DNA of 32,588 bases, from positions 1 through 32,588 of the forward strand of contig DYHB01000005.1 of NCBI GenBank assembly GCA_020724415.1, written 5' to 3'. This document shows positions 1-7,808 of this stretch, piece after piece. Under the pieces are notes generated by a model. That model was given only the letters and a program-made list of their open reading frames with translations. It made no database searches and was not told where the DNA came from. The translations under genes and the position numbers were made by a program. Positions within the stretch are counted from its first letter, which is position 1, and each line of letters begins with the position of its first letter. This DNA comes from Thiobacillus sp. (GTDB lineage Bacteria > Pseudomonadota > Gammaproteobacteria > Burkholderiales > Thiobacillaceae).

Positions 1-178
1 GACGCTTGTGGTGGCGCTTGACGGCGGCGGCCAGCTTGCGCTTGCGCTCCTGGGTGGGCTTTTCGTAGAACTCGCGGGCACGGAGTTCGGTCAGCAGGCC
101 GGTTTTTTCCACTGTGCGCTTGAAGCGGCGCATGGCCACTTCGAACGGCTCGTTTTCTTTGACGCGTACGCTCGGCAT
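1..178 (-). CDS. rpsU: 30S ribosomal protein S21 (partial, C-terminus outside the window)
   Basis: Small basic protein of the 30S ribosomal subunit, involved in translation initiation. Reading leftward from the ATG at 178, 59 codons are visible before the window edge. The protein starts [18 protein letters not shown] and continues with the Lys/Arg-rich helical sequence typical of S21 ([15 protein letters not shown] near the edge). The family is about 70 residues long, so roughly 11 residues plus the stop lie outside. It is divergent from tsaD, the classic arrangement near rpsU in beta- and gammaproteobacteria. A good sigma70-type promoter sits upstream at 216-243. Recognition is secure; only the C-terminus is unseen. 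Confidence 0.95.
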   Translation of the reverse strand, partial: MPSVRVKENEPFEVAMRRFKRTVEKTGLLTELRAREFYEKPTQERKRKLAAAVKRHHKR

Positions 179-215
179 GTAAACAGTCCCAAGAATCTGG
201 ATTGAAAGAGGCGGG

Positions 216-243
216 ATTATATCAGTCAGCGGCGCTCCGGCAA
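216..243 (-). promoter_or_regulatory. predicted sigma70 promoter of rpsU
   Basis: On the minus strand, a -35 element TTGCCG (243-238) is followed after 16 bases by a perfect -10 element TATAAT (221-216). This lies about 38 bases ahead of the rpsU start codon. Prediction by eye from consensus match and spacing only. Confidence 0.6.
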
Positions 244-303
244 GTCAATATTGAGCCCGTCGGGTTAAAATGGGCTTCATTTTCATATTCTTGCCACACC
301 ATC

Positions 304-1314
304 ATGAAAGTCCTGGGCATCGAATCCTCCTGCGACGAAACCGGCATCGCCCTGTACGACACGGAGCGCGGCCTGCTGGCCCATGCCCTCCATTCCCAGG
401 TGGCCATGCATGCCGAATACGGGGGTGTGGTGCCGGAACTGGCGTCCCGGGACCACATCCGCCGGGCCCTGCCCCTGACCCGCAAGGTGCTGGCCGAAGC
501 CGGTTGCACCCTGAAGGATATCGACGGAATCGCCTACACCCAGGGCCCCGGGCTGGCTGGTGCGCTGCTGGTGGGCGCCAGCATCGCCAGCGGATTGGGC
601 GTGGCGCTGAATCTGCCGGTGGTGGGGGTCCATCACCTGGAGGGCCACCTGCTATCCCCGCTGCTGGCCGACCCCAGGCCCGAGTTTCCCTTTGTGGCCC
701 TGCTGGTTTCGGGTGGTCATACCCAACTGATGCGGGTGGCGGGCGTGGGTGATTACGAGATGATGGGGGAGACCCTGGATGATGCCGCTGGCGAAGCCTT
801 CGACAAAACGGCGCAATTGCTGGGCCTGGGCTACCCGGGCGGGCCGGCGGTTGCGAAGCTGGCCGCATCGGGCGATGCCCACAAGTACAAGCTGCCGCGC
901 CCCATGCTCAACTCGGGCGACCTGGATTTCAGTTTCAGCGGTCTGAAGACTGCCGTCCTGAACCTCAAGAACCGGGCCGGCCCGGATGCCTGCGCCGATA
1001 TCGCCGCCGGTTTCCAGCTGGCGGCCGTGGATGTCCTGGCGGGCAAAAGCCTGGCCGCTTTGAAGCAGACCGGCATGAATCGCCTGGTGGTGGCTGGCGG
1101 CGTGGGTGCCAACCAGCTTCTGCGTGACCGTTTGAACGCAGAAGCAAGCCGACGCGGATTCCAGGTGTTTTACCCGCCCTTGGCGCTATGCACGGACAAC
1201 GGGGCCATGATCGCCTTCGCCGGTGCCATGCGTTTTGCCCATGCAGCGCCAGCGGACGGCCGTTTTGGCATCCGGCCCCGCTGGGACTTGTCGGAACTCA
1301 GGGCACCGGCCTGA
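304..1314 (+). CDS. tsaD: tRNA N6-adenosine threonylcarbamoyltransferase TsaD
   Basis: Transfers the threonylcarbamoyl group from TC-AMP to A37 of ANN-decoding tRNAs (t6A), working with TsaB and TsaE in the cytoplasm. The 336-residue product has the expected family length. It starts [16 protein letters not shown], the standard N-terminus, so I chose ATG 304; the frame is open further upstream but those codons overlap the promoter region and have no homology. The metal-binding HHLEGH motif gives H111 and H115, and the third ligand is D298 in CTDNG. Other ASKHA-fold signatures are SGGHTQL near 136 and VAGGVGAN near 263. It is divergent from rpsU, and its last 17 bases overlap the end of the convergent gene at 1298. 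Very secure. Confidence 0.97.
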   Translation: MKVLGIESSCDETGIALYDTERGLLAHALHSQVAMHAEYGGVVPELASRDHIRRALPLTRKVLAEAGCTLKDIDGIAYTQGPGLAGALLVGASIASGLGVALNLPVVGVHHLEGHLLSPLLADPRPEFPFVALLVSGGHTQLMRVAGVGDYEMMGETLDDAAGEAFDKTAQLLGLGYPGGPAVAKLAASGDAHKYKLPRPMLNSGDLDFSFSGLKTAVLNLKNRAGPDACADIAAGFQLAAVDVLAGKSLAALKQTGMNRLVVAGGVGANQLLRDRLNAEASRRGFQVFYPPLALCTDNGAMIAFAGAMRFAHAAPADGRFGIRPRWDLSELRAPA

Positions 1315-2083
1315 ACTGCGCCAGCCAATCCTGGAGCTGCAACCACTGGATGACGGGATCGGGAAACAGCAAGACCAGCGCCAGCATGGACAACACCACC
1401 AGCACCAGAAATGTGGAAAACAGGCTCCCGGGACGCAGCCAGCCCCAATAACGGGCCGCCAGGAAGAGCGCATCCTTGCGATGTTCCGATAGGGCCAACC
1501 AGCGATTGAGCAGGGTGGCGCCCAAGTACACCACATACCCCCCGGCCAGGGAAGCCAGGACGATGCGGAACACCGTGAGCAGATCCACCGGCCCCTGCCC
1601 CACTCCCCGGTAGAACAGGGACACCCCTCCCACCGCCAGGGAAGCAATGAAGGCCAGGATGATGTTCATGACCAGACGCCGGCGCTCCCGGGCCAGGTCT
1701 TGCTGACGCTGGATGAAAAAACTGTCCACCTCGGACTTCAGGTATTCGGTCTTTTCCTCCACCAGGACAGATATCTCATGTTTCATGACCTGGATGCGGT
1801 CGTCCAATACCCCTGAGAGCTTGTCGGCAGCATAGTCCACCAACTCACGCACATCATCCTTGGTGAACTGGCGCTGGTTATGGAGTTCGGCAGAAATCTT
1901 GTCCAGCTTGGCGTCGATTTCCCGGCTGGTCCCCTGGACCACGTCCTTCAGTTCCTGACCCGCCTCGCGAACACCTTCGCCCAAGGCCTGGGACAAGCGC
2001 TCCCCGGCCCGTTCGATCGCCGTCTCGGACACCTCCTTGAGGCTGTCCCGGGCGTAGTCCATCTCCTTCTGAAACCACGCCAT
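1298..2083 (-). CDS. coiled-coil membrane protein of unknown function
   Basis: I do not recognise a named family. The 261-residue product has a long, charged, mostly helical N-terminal part (about residues 1-135, rich in Glu, Lys, Asp and Ala, with heptad-like spacing that suggests coiled coil). Three likely membrane segments follow at about 138-157, 171-192 and 221-240, with a short amphipathic tail. No signal peptide or catalytic motif is visible. The N-terminal part resembles amphipathic repeat or apolipoprotein-like helical proteins only in composition. The start ATG at 2083 lies 12 bases after the plsY stop on the same strand, so it is probably cotranscribed with plsY. Its 3' end overlaps that of tsaD. 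Role unknown; a membrane-anchored scaffold is conceivable but is only inference. Confidence 0.8.
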   Translation of the reverse strand: MAWFQKEMDYARDSLKEVSETAIERAGERLSQALGEGVREAGQELKDVVQGTSREIDAKLDKISAELHNQRQFTKDDVRELVDYAADKLSGVLDDRIQVMKHEISVLVEEKTEYLKSEVDSFFIQRQQDLARERRRLVMNIILAFIASLAVGGVSLFYRGVGQGPVDLLTVFRIVLASLAGGYVVYLGATLLNRWLALSEHRKDALFLAARYWGWLRPGSLFSTFLVLVVLSMLALVLLFPDPVIQWLQLQDWLAQFRPVP

Positions 2084-2095
2084 TCACTGACTCCG

Positions 2096-2707
2096 TCAGG
2101 TTTTTCCCTTGCTGCGGAACATGGCCTCCTCGCCCCGCAACATGCGCTGGATATTGCTTCTGTGTCGCCAGAAGATCAGCACCGCCACTCCCAGGATAGC
2201 CAAAATTTCAGCCAGACTCCCGCCCAGGGCCGCCAGATAGACCGGTGCCAGCCCTGCCGCCACCAGTGCCGAAAGGGACGACACCCGGGTAATGGCGAAC
2301 ACCACGAGCCAGGTGACCGCACAGGCCAGACCCAGATGGAAATTGAGCGCCAGCAACAACCCCAGCGCCGTCGCCACGCCCTTCCCCCCCTTGAAGCCGA
2401 AGAACACGGGATATAGGTGCCCCAGGAACACGGCCAATCCCGCCAGGGCCGGCGCGTAAACCGGCAATCCCCAGCGTGCCGTGGCCCAATGCGCCAGCAA
2501 GACCGCCACCACCCCCTTGAGGGCGTCCCCCATCAAGGTCAGGGCAGCCGCAGCCTTGCGCCCGCTGCGCAGGACGTTGGTGGCCCCCGGATTGCCGGAA
2601 CCGTAGCTGCGGGGGTCGGGCAGGCCAAAGAGCCGGCTTGTGATGACAGCAAAGGACAGGGAGCCGATCAGGTAAGCCACCAGAATGAGGATCAGGAGTT
2701 CGGTCAT
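2096..2707 (-). CDS. plsY: glycerol-3-phosphate acyltransferase PlsY
   Basis: Integral membrane enzyme that acylates sn-glycerol-3-phosphate using acyl-phosphate, the first step of phospholipid synthesis; it normally works with PlsX. The 203-residue product has the family length and about five hydrophobic segments. The three family signatures are visible: [12 protein letters not shown] at 36-47, the glycine-rich [15 protein letters not shown] at 96-110, and HRSNIQRML near the C-terminus. ATG 2707 gives the standard N-terminus. It is divergent from folB with 45 bases between start codons, and is followed by the coiled-coil membrane protein. Secure. Confidence 0.96.
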   Translation of the reverse strand: MTELLILILVAYLIGSLSFAVITSRLFGLPDPRSYGSGNPGATNVLRSGRKAAAALTLMGDALKGVVAVLLAHWATARWGLPVYAPALAGLAVFLGHLYPVFFGFKGGKGVATALGLLLALNFHLGLACAVTWLVVFAITRVSSLSALVAAGLAPVYLAALGGSLAEILAILGVAVLIFWRHRSNIQRMLRGEEAMFRSKGKT

Positions 2708-2752
2708 GACATTTCAAGAGTAAAATGGCGCCCTTTTCGCACGGCGGGCGCC

Positions 2753-3109
2753 ATGGATATATTGTTTCTGCGGGACTTCCGCCTGGAAATCATTATCGGC
2801 CTATACGAATGGGAGCGCAAAGCGCCCCAACCAGTCCTGATCGATCTGGAGATCGGCCTGTACGACCACAAGGCCGGCCATTCCGACGACATCCGGGACA
2901 CCATCGACTATGGCAGGGTGGCCCGACGCATCCAGGAGTATGCCGCCAGCCAGACTTTCCACTTGGTGGAAGCCCTGGGTGAACACATCGCCGACATCGT
3001 CCGGAACGAGTTCGGAGCCCCCTGGGTCCGGGTCGCCTTGCGCAAGCAAGCCATCCTTCGGGGCGTCAAGGAACTGGGCATCATCATAGAGCGCGGCAGC
3101 AGACTGTGA
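2753..3109 (+). CDS. folB: dihydroneopterin aldolase FolB
   Basis: Cytoplasmic folate-pathway enzyme that cleaves 7,8-dihydroneopterin to 6-hydroxymethyl-dihydropterin and glycolaldehyde. The 118-residue product aligns from memory over its full length with E. coli FolB, including E21, Y53 and the catalytic K98 at the same numbers, and the C-terminal GIIIERG motif. Start ATG 2753 gives MDILFLRDFRLE, the expected N-terminus; the open frame upstream is spurious and runs antisense to plsY. It is divergent from plsY, and TAAAAT at 2721-2726 is a possible -10 element but I see no matching -35. FolE2, an earlier enzyme of the same pathway, is encoded about 7.5 kb away. Secure. Confidence 0.95.
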   Translation: MDILFLRDFRLEIIIGLYEWERKAPQPVLIDLEIGLYDHKAGHSDDIRDTIDYGRVARRIQEYAASQTFHLVEALGEHIADIVRNEFGAPWVRVALRKQAILRGVKELGIIIERGSRL

Positions 3110-3175
3110 CAACGTTCCACGCAGCCCGGTAACCGCTCTCCCGCTACTGCCCCCTACCCGCCCATCTCCGACATT

Positions 3176-3922
3176 TTGTCGCCCGACACCCTGTCACCCT
3201 ATTTCTACACCGCCGGCGTCTTGTTCGGTGCCTATTTCATTCGGGGCATTTCAGGATTCGGGTCAGGTCTGGTCGCGGTCCCCCTGCTGGCCCTGAAGTT
3301 TCCCCTGACGTTCGTCGTTCCCGTCATCCTGCTGATGGATTTCACCGCCTCCCTGGTTCTGGGTGGTTTCAACCGCACCCAGGTGGCCTGGCCGGAGCTG
3401 AGACGTCTGCTCCTCCCCGGCATCCTGGGCGTAGTGGCCGGCACCTTCCTGCTGGTGTCCTTGCCCCAGAAACCCATGCTCATCGCTCTGGGCAGCTTTA
3501 TCGCCGCGTACGCCTTGCGCAACCTGATCTTCCTGGGCCGCAAGCCCCGGCCGGTCCACCCGGCCTGGGCCTGGCCTGCAGGCCTGACGGGGGGTACCGT
3601 GAGCGCCCTGTTCGGCACCGGAGGCCCGCCCTATGTGATTTACCTGTCCCATCGTTTATTCGACAAGGGCACCTTGAGGGCCACCTTTTCCGGACTTTTC
3701 CTGATCGAGGGTGCCAGCCGCATTCTCATGTTCATCCTGACGGGACTGCTGCTGAGCGGGGCAATCCTGAAAGCCTGGCTGATGGCCATGCCCGTGGCCC
3801 TGGTCGCCCTCTGGGCAGGCAGTCATGTCCATAGCCGCATGAGCAATGACCAGATGCTCAGGCTGATCAGCCTCATCCTGCTGGCAAGTGGCGGCGCACT
3901 GTGGGTCAAGGCCTGGAGTTGA
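3176..3922 (+). CDS. TSUP (TauE/SafE) family membrane permease
   Basis: Putative anion or sulfur-compound exporter of the inner membrane. The 248-residue product is almost wholly hydrophobic with about seven to eight membrane segments. It carries the two pseudo-repeated glycine-rich loops of the family: GISGFGSGLVAVPLL near 24-38 and GTGGPPYVIYL near 147-157. The chosen start is TTG 3176, giving a short N-terminal tail before the first membrane helix; no ATG is available before the first glycine motif. The substrate cannot be inferred. It lies 66 bases after folB and is convergent with the HDOD gene (3 bases between stops). Family assignment is firm, function is not. Confidence 0.88.
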   Translation: MSPDTLSPYFYTAGVLFGAYFIRGISGFGSGLVAVPLLALKFPLTFVVPVILLMDFTASLVLGGFNRTQVAWPELRRLLLPGILGVVAGTFLLVSLPQKPMLIALGSFIAAYALRNLIFLGRKPRPVHPAWAWPAGLTGGTVSALFGTGGPPYVIYLSHRLFDKGTLRATFSGLFLIEGASRILMFILTGLLLSGAILKAWLMAMPVALVALWAGSHVHSRMSNDQMLRLISLILLASGGALWVKAWS

Positions 3923-3925
3923 GCC

Positions 3926-4756
3926 TCAGGTAAACAGCCGGCCTTCGATACTGGAAAACTCCAGCTCAGGCTCGCCGAACAGGGTCTCGGCACACTGGCG
4001 CCAGACCTCGCCCCACTGGCTGTCATCACCTCCGGCGCGAACGACCTTCAGATGCGAGGTGAATTGGATCAGGGCCACCAGCTTGCGCACGGATTCCGGC
4101 AAACGTGCCAGGTTGGATTCATGATGATGGCGCACGGCCAGCACCACGTCCGGCGGCAGCTGCCAGTTGCGGGCCACCATCTGGCCCACCACGGCATGGT
4201 TGGTCTTGAACGAGGCATCCAGGGCCAGCAGGTCCGGCCAGAACAGTTCTTCATGAAACGCCCGGGCATAGCCCTTGTCGCGCCGACACAGCACCATCAC
4301 GCCACAATCATGGAAGATGCCGGCCAGAAAGGCATCGTCCTCCCTGACGCCCTTGAGCCGCAGGGTACGCACCAACCCCAGGGCCATGTCGGCGATGCCA
4401 TTCATGTGCTGCCATAGACTGTTCATGACCGACACCTGCTCAGGATCGTTGAGCATGCCGCGCAATCCCTCGCTGCGCACGACCGCCACCGTGGTACGCA
4501 GCCCCAGTACCGTGATGGCCTTCTCCAGGGATTCCACCTTGGTCCGCAAGCCCAGAACCGGGGAACCGACCACCCGGAACAGGGCGCCGGCCAGGGCCGG
4601 GTCCCGGGAAACCAGCGTGGCGAAATCACGCGGGCCGGCATCATCATCCCGGGCCAGGGCCATGACCTCCAGCACCAGGGTAGGCATGGGGGGGATCTTG
4701 ACCCCCGAGGCCAGGATGGCTTGAATCAGCCTCTCGTCGTCTTTTTCGTCGGACAC
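3926..4756 (-). CDS. HDOD domain signalling protein
   Basis: HDOD proteins are HD-related regulators, often linked to second-messenger, chemotaxis or stress signalling; most have no shown enzymatic activity. The 276-residue product has the family start (ASGVKIPPMPTLVLEVMAL, about 16-34), the helix SRDPALAGALFRVVGSP (50-66), a retained HD pair at H149-D150 in FHDCGVMVL, and an HHH cluster at 210-212. I chose GTG 4756 because it lies 8 bases after the xerD stop and gives a sensible family N-terminus; the open frame further upstream runs antiparallel inside xerD. It is the last gene of the ogt-xerD-HDOD run. The specific role is unknown. Confidence 0.87.
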   Translation of the reverse strand: MSDEKDDERLIQAILASGVKIPPMPTLVLEVMALARDDDAGPRDFATLVSRDPALAGALFRVVGSPVLGLRTKVESLEKAITVLGLRTTVAVVRSEGLRGMLNDPEQVSVMNSLWQHMNGIADMALGLVRTLRLKGVREDDAFLAGIFHDCGVMVLCRRDKGYARAFHEELFWPDLLALDASFKTNHAVVGQMVARNWQLPPDVVLAVRHHHESNLARLPESVRKLVALIQFTSHLKVVRAGGDDSQWGEVWRQCAETLFGEPELEFSSIEGRLFT

Positions 4757-4764
4757 GTCGTCAA

Positions 4765-5697
4765 TCAGCCTCTGGGATGATGCTGCCGGTGCAGGCTCTT
4801 CAGCCGCTCCCGGGCAACATGGGTGTATATCTGGGTTGTGGATATATCGGCATGGCCCAGCAACATCTGAACCACCCGCAGATCGGCGCCATGATTGAGC
4901 AGATGGGTGGCAAAGGCATGGCGCAGTGTGTGGGGTGACAGATGACTGCGGATACCTGCCCGGGTGGCATGATGCTTGATCCGGTACCAGAACGCCTGGC
5001 GACTCATGGCACCGCCACGCTCGGTCACAAACAGGGCATCGTCCATCCGGCCCGCCAGCAAGGCCGGCCGGGCCTCGGCCAGATAGCGTTCCAGCCACTC
5101 CCTGGCCTGTTCCCCCATGGGGACCAGACGCTCCTTGGAGCCCTTGCCCATGACCTTGACCACCCCCATGTCCAGGCTCGCCGCGGCCAGGGGCAAGCCC
5201 ACCAGTTCGGATACGCGCAGCCCGCACGCGTAGAGCAGTTCGAGCATGGCCCGGTCCCGAAGGCCCAGGGGCGTCTCCGGCTCTGGGGCATCGATAAGGG
5301 CTTCCACCTCGGTCTCTGACAGGCCCTTGGGCAGACTTCTGGGCAGCCGGGGAGGCTCCAGGGTCAGGGTCGGATCATCGCCCCGCCGGCCCTGGCGCAG
5401 CAGCCACCGGAAGTAGCGCTTCAGGGTCGTCAACTGGCGGGCCAGAGTCCTGGCCGCCACCCCCTGGGCCAGGGTACGCTCGGCCAGAAAGCGCTGGATC
5501 TCGCCGGCCCCGGCCGCCGGTAAACTGCCCCCCTGCGCCTGCAACCAATGGGCAAACTGGGCCAGGTCACGGCGATAGCTTTCCAGACTGCGGGCCGCCA
5601 ACCCGTCTTCCAGCCACAGGGCATCACAAAAGGCATCCAACTCGGCCAAAGCCCTGGCGTCCAAGGCGACCCGGGAAAGGGGCGCATTACCCGACAT
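4765..5697 (-). CDS. xerD: tyrosine recombinase XerD
   Basis: Site-specific recombinase that with XerC resolves chromosome dimers at dif under FtsK control. The 310-residue product has an N-terminal SAM-like core-binding domain (about 20-110) and a catalytic domain with the complete set R161, K185, H256, R259, H282 and nucleophile Y291 (YTHV). The order and spacing match XerD rather than a phage integrase. ATG 5697 gives a short normal N-terminus; the frame is open further upstream inside ogt, but that part has no homology. The start overlaps the end of ogt by 11 bases, so translation is probably coupled. No attachment site or mobile-element context is visible, which supports a housekeeping role. 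Confidence 0.93.
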   Translation of the reverse strand: MSGNAPLSRVALDARALAELDAFCDALWLEDGLAARSLESYRRDLAQFAHWLQAQGGSLPAAGAGEIQRFLAERTLAQGVAARTLARQLTTLKRYFRWLLRQGRRGDDPTLTLEPPRLPRSLPKGLSETEVEALIDAPEPETPLGLRDRAMLELLYACGLRVSELVGLPLAAASLDMGVVKVMGKGSKERLVPMGEQAREWLERYLAEARPALLAGRMDDALFVTERGGAMSRQAFWYRIKHHATRAGIRSHLSPHTLRHAFATHLLNHGADLRVVQMLLGHADISTTQIYTHVARERLKSLHRQHHPRG

Positions 5698-6175
5698 GAC
5701 AGCCCTCATGGCGCAACAACCAGGTCTTGACTGCCATGGGGAATCCTTCCCGGCCATGCATGAAGCCCCCAAGGCCATGGGCGGCCAGCACCCTATGGCA
5801 GGGAATGATGATGGGAATCGGGTTGTCCCCCACGGCCTGGCCCACGGCCCGGGGACTGCTGGCCAAATCCCGGGCCAAGTCGCCATAGGTCCGTGTGCTG
5901 CCACATTCGATGGCCATCAAGGCCTGCCAGACCCGCTGCCGGTAGGGGGTTCCTGCGGGGGCCAGGATCAGCTTCCACTCATGACAGGGATTGGCATAGT
6001 AGGCTTCCAATTCGTGGCTGATCCGATGCACCGGCCCGGAACCGCAGGGCCTCAAGGGGGTGTTGGGGGGCAGAAAGTCCAGCCCGGCCAGGGCTTCTCC
6101 AGCCAGGCGCAGCCCCAAGGCCCCGAAGGGTGCGGGCAGGACGGCGTCATAGTCTGGATGGGCTGTCGTGTGCAT
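5687..6175 (-). CDS. ogt: methylated-DNA--protein-cysteine methyltransferase
   Basis: Suicide DNA-repair protein that removes the alkyl group from O6-alkylguanine onto its own cysteine. The 162-residue product ends with the canonical active-site motif PCHRV (125-129, acceptor C126), preceded by the DNA-binding segment TYGDLARDLASSPRAVGQAV and followed by LGGFMHGREG. No Ada-type regulatory domain is fused, so this is a plain Ogt. Start ATG 6175 gives a typical length; the longer open frame upstream crosses the terminator hairpin at 6201-6230 and is rejected. It is the first gene of the ogt-xerD-HDOD cluster. Confidence 0.94.
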   Translation of the reverse strand: MHTTAHPDYDAVLPAPFGALGLRLAGEALAGLDFLPPNTPLRPCGSGPVHRISHELEAYYANPCHEWKLILAPAGTPYRQRVWQALMAIECGSTRTYGDLARDLASSPRAVGQAVGDNPIPIIIPCHRVLAAHGLGGFMHGREGFPMAVKTWLLRHEGCHVG

Positions 6176-6200
6176 GACCCCATTGTCCGTCCTGGCGGCC

Positions 6201-6230
6201 AAAATGAAAACGGCCGCCCTAGGCGGCCGT
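6201..6230 (-). terminator. Rho-independent terminator of the Rieske oxygenase gene
   Basis: A perfect 9-base-pair stem ACGGCCGCC / GGCGGCCGT (6210-6218 and 6222-6230, loop CTA) lies 22 bases after the Rieske gene stop at 6253. On the minus strand it is followed by a T-rich run, TTTTCATTTT (6210-6201). It separates this gene from ogt. Confidence 0.8.
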
Positions 6231-6252
6231 GACGGATCCGGCCATGGTCTGG

Positions 6253-7359
6253 CTACAAATGGGATTCCAGCATGCGCCGGTACCATTCATGGAAATGCAC
6301 CATGCCGTCCTCGGTGGGGGACTGGTAGGGTCCGGTCTGGTTGATGCCCTGTTCGTAGAGGGCCTTGCGCCCCTTGTGCATGCCGTAACAGATGTCATCA
6401 TCCTCGATGGCGGTTTCCCGGTAGGCGGCCTGTTCGGCCTCCACGTACTCCCGCTCGAACAGGGCGATGTCCTCGGGGTAGTAATACTCCACCACGTTCA
6501 GGCAGGACTCCACGCCGGTGGGGATGATGGTGCTGACACAGAGGGTGTGGGGATACCACTCCACCATGATGTTGGGGTAATAGGTCAGCCAGATGGCACC
6601 GTGCTCGGGCGGCTTCCCCTCACGATAGCGCAACACCTGCTCGCTCCAGCGCCGGTAGATGTCACTGCCGGGCCGGGCCAGGGCGTGGTTCACCCCCACG
6701 GTCTGCACCGACCACCAGTCGCCGTATTCCCACTTGAGCTGGTCGCAATCCACGAACCGTCCCAAACCGGGGTGGTAAGGCACCACGTGATAATCCTCCA
6801 GATAGACCTCGATGAAGGTCTTCCAGTTGAATTTGTAGTCGGTGATGATTGTCTTGTCGTAGATGTAACCGGAAAAATCCAGGTCCCTGGCCGCTTCCAT
6901 CTTGCCCAGATCGGCAATGATGTCCCGCTTGCCCTCGAACAACAGCCCGTTCCAGCCCTGGAGGGTCTTCTTGCCCAGATGGAGGCATGGGTTGTTGGGG
7001 AACTGGGGCGCGCCCATCAATTGCCCATCCAGGCCATAGGTCCAGCGATGGAAGGGACAGACGATATTGGTCGCACTACCCCTGCCCTTGAGCATCTGGG
7101 CCTGGCGGTGGCGGCACACATTGGACATGAGTTCCACGCCGGCCTCATTCCGGACCAGCATCTTGCCGCCATCATGCATCCAGTCCAGTACATGGTAATC
7201 GCCCACGCCTGGCACCATCAATTCGTGTCCCACGTAGCCCGGGCCGTTCTCGAACAGGAATTTCAGTTCCAGCTCGTAGACCTTCGGGTCGAAGTACCAG
7301 TCCACCGGCAGGGCGGGGCTGGTCTTAGTGAGAACAGTCGCGGCAGTCATTTCGGACAT
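6253..7359 (-). CDS. Rieske non-heme iron oxygenase, alpha-subunit-like
   Basis: Family members hydroxylate or demethylate aromatic rings, quaternary amines or other hydrophobic substrates, with electrons from a separate reductase. The 368-residue product has an N-terminal Rieske [2Fe-2S] domain with ligands C82-x-H84 and C101-xx-H104, and a C-terminal catalytic domain with likely iron ligands H191 and H196 in EDYHVVPYH; the third acidic ligand is probably in EYYYPED (291-297). I chose ATG 7359 because GGGGGA lies 7 bases upstream; TTG 7374 and ATG 7350 are alternatives. No reductase, ferredoxin or beta subunit is nearby. It has its own predicted promoter and terminator, so it is monocistronic, and it is divergent from xseB-ispA-dxs. 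The substrate is unknown. Confidence 0.88.
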   Translation of the reverse strand: MSEMTAATVLTKTSPALPVDWYFDPKVYELELKFLFENGPGYVGHELMVPGVGDYHVLDWMHDGGKMLVRNEAGVELMSNVCRHRQAQMLKGRGSATNIVCPFHRWTYGLDGQLMGAPQFPNNPCLHLGKKTLQGWNGLLFEGKRDIIADLGKMEAARDLDFSGYIYDKTIITDYKFNWKTFIEVYLEDYHVVPYHPGLGRFVDCDQLKWEYGDWWSVQTVGVNHALARPGSDIYRRWSEQVLRYREGKPPEHGAIWLTYYPNIMVEWYPHTLCVSTIIPTGVESCLNVVEYYYPEDIALFEREYVEAEQAAYRETAIEDDDICYGMHKGRKALYEQGINQTGPYQSPTEDGMVHFHEWYRRMLESHL

Positions 7360-7407
7360 CGCCCATTCCCCCAAGAAAAATCAATGGCCTAAGAAAATGA
7401 GGGGGGG

Positions 7408-7436
7408 ATTATGCCCCTGCCCCCCTGGGGGGGCAA
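7408..7436 (-). promoter_or_regulatory. predicted sigma70 promoter of the Rieske oxygenase gene
   Basis: On the minus strand TTGCCC (7436-7431) and CATAAT (7413-7408) are separated by exactly 17 bases, about 50 bases ahead of the start codon. The spacer and -35 element are occupied by the G/C palindrome at 7418-7435, so the palindrome could act as an operator. Prediction from consensus only. Confidence 0.5.
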
Positions 7437-7444
7437 GTTTTTTT
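7418..7444 (+). repeat. G/C hairpin with T-tract in the divergent intergenic region
   Basis: TGCCCCC (7418-7424) pairs with GGGGGCA (7429-7435) around the loop CTGG, followed by AG and seven T residues (7438-7444). It looks like a plus-strand terminator, but no plus-strand gene precedes it. It could be an operator for the Rieske promoter, a barrier between divergent promoters, or the terminator of an unseen short transcript. Confidence 0.5.
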
Positions 7445-7553
7445 CGATTTCATGACACCCATATCAGAATGACCCTGACTCAAACAGGCCCTTGACATGA
7501 CGCCGCCAGACCGTCTGAGCTATCATGCTTGGCCTGTACACAGCCCGTAAATC

Positions 7554-7808
7554 ATGAGCAAAGCCGCAAAAACCGCCACCCCCAGGGATTTTGAAAGCGC
7601 CTTGGCGGAACTGGAGTCCTTGGTCAACGAGATGGAAGCCGGCCAGCTGCCCCTGGATGCCTCCCTCAATGCCTACAAGCGGGGCATGGAGTTGACCCTG
7701 TGGTGCCAGAAGACCCTGGCCGATGCTGAACATCAGGTCAAGGTCCTCGAAGGCCAGTTGCTCAAGGACTTTACTCCCGACCTCCCGGAGCCCAACCCGG
7801 ATGAGTGA
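7554..7808 (+). CDS. xseB: exodeoxyribonuclease VII small subunit
   Basis: Small subunit of ExoVII, which with XseA degrades single-stranded DNA to oligonucleotides. The 84-residue product shows the family core FESALAELESLVNEMEAGQL, then the LDASLNAYKRGMEL helix and the CQKTLADAEHQVKVLEG segment, all typical. It is first in the run xseB-ispA-dxs, an order conserved in proteobacteria. Its stop overlaps the ispA start (bases 7801-7808 shared), indicating translational coupling. xseA is not in the window. Confidence 0.95.
   Translation: MSKAAKTATPRDFESALAELESLVNEMEAGQLPLDASLNAYKRGMELTLWCQKTLADAEHQVKVLEGQLLKDFTPDLPEPNPDE

Noticed and set aside
4757-5227. N-terminal extension of the HDOD protein inside xerD.
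   Set aside because: The extension overlaps xerD on the same strand in another frame and has no homology; GTG 4756 fits the xerD stop and family start.
4765-5697. Tyrosine recombinase as the integrase of a mobile element.
   Set aside because: It is XerD by length and motif order, lies between housekeeping genes, and no attachment repeats, tRNA target or cargo genes are present.
6229-7392. A 387-codon plus-strand open frame antisense to the Rieske oxygenase.
   Set aside because: Shadow of the Rieske gene, whose metal-binding motifs are intact on the minus strand.
7492-7526. TTGACA and TATCAT as an xseB promoter.
   Set aside because: The spacing is 23 bases, too long for sigma70; either half may be chance.
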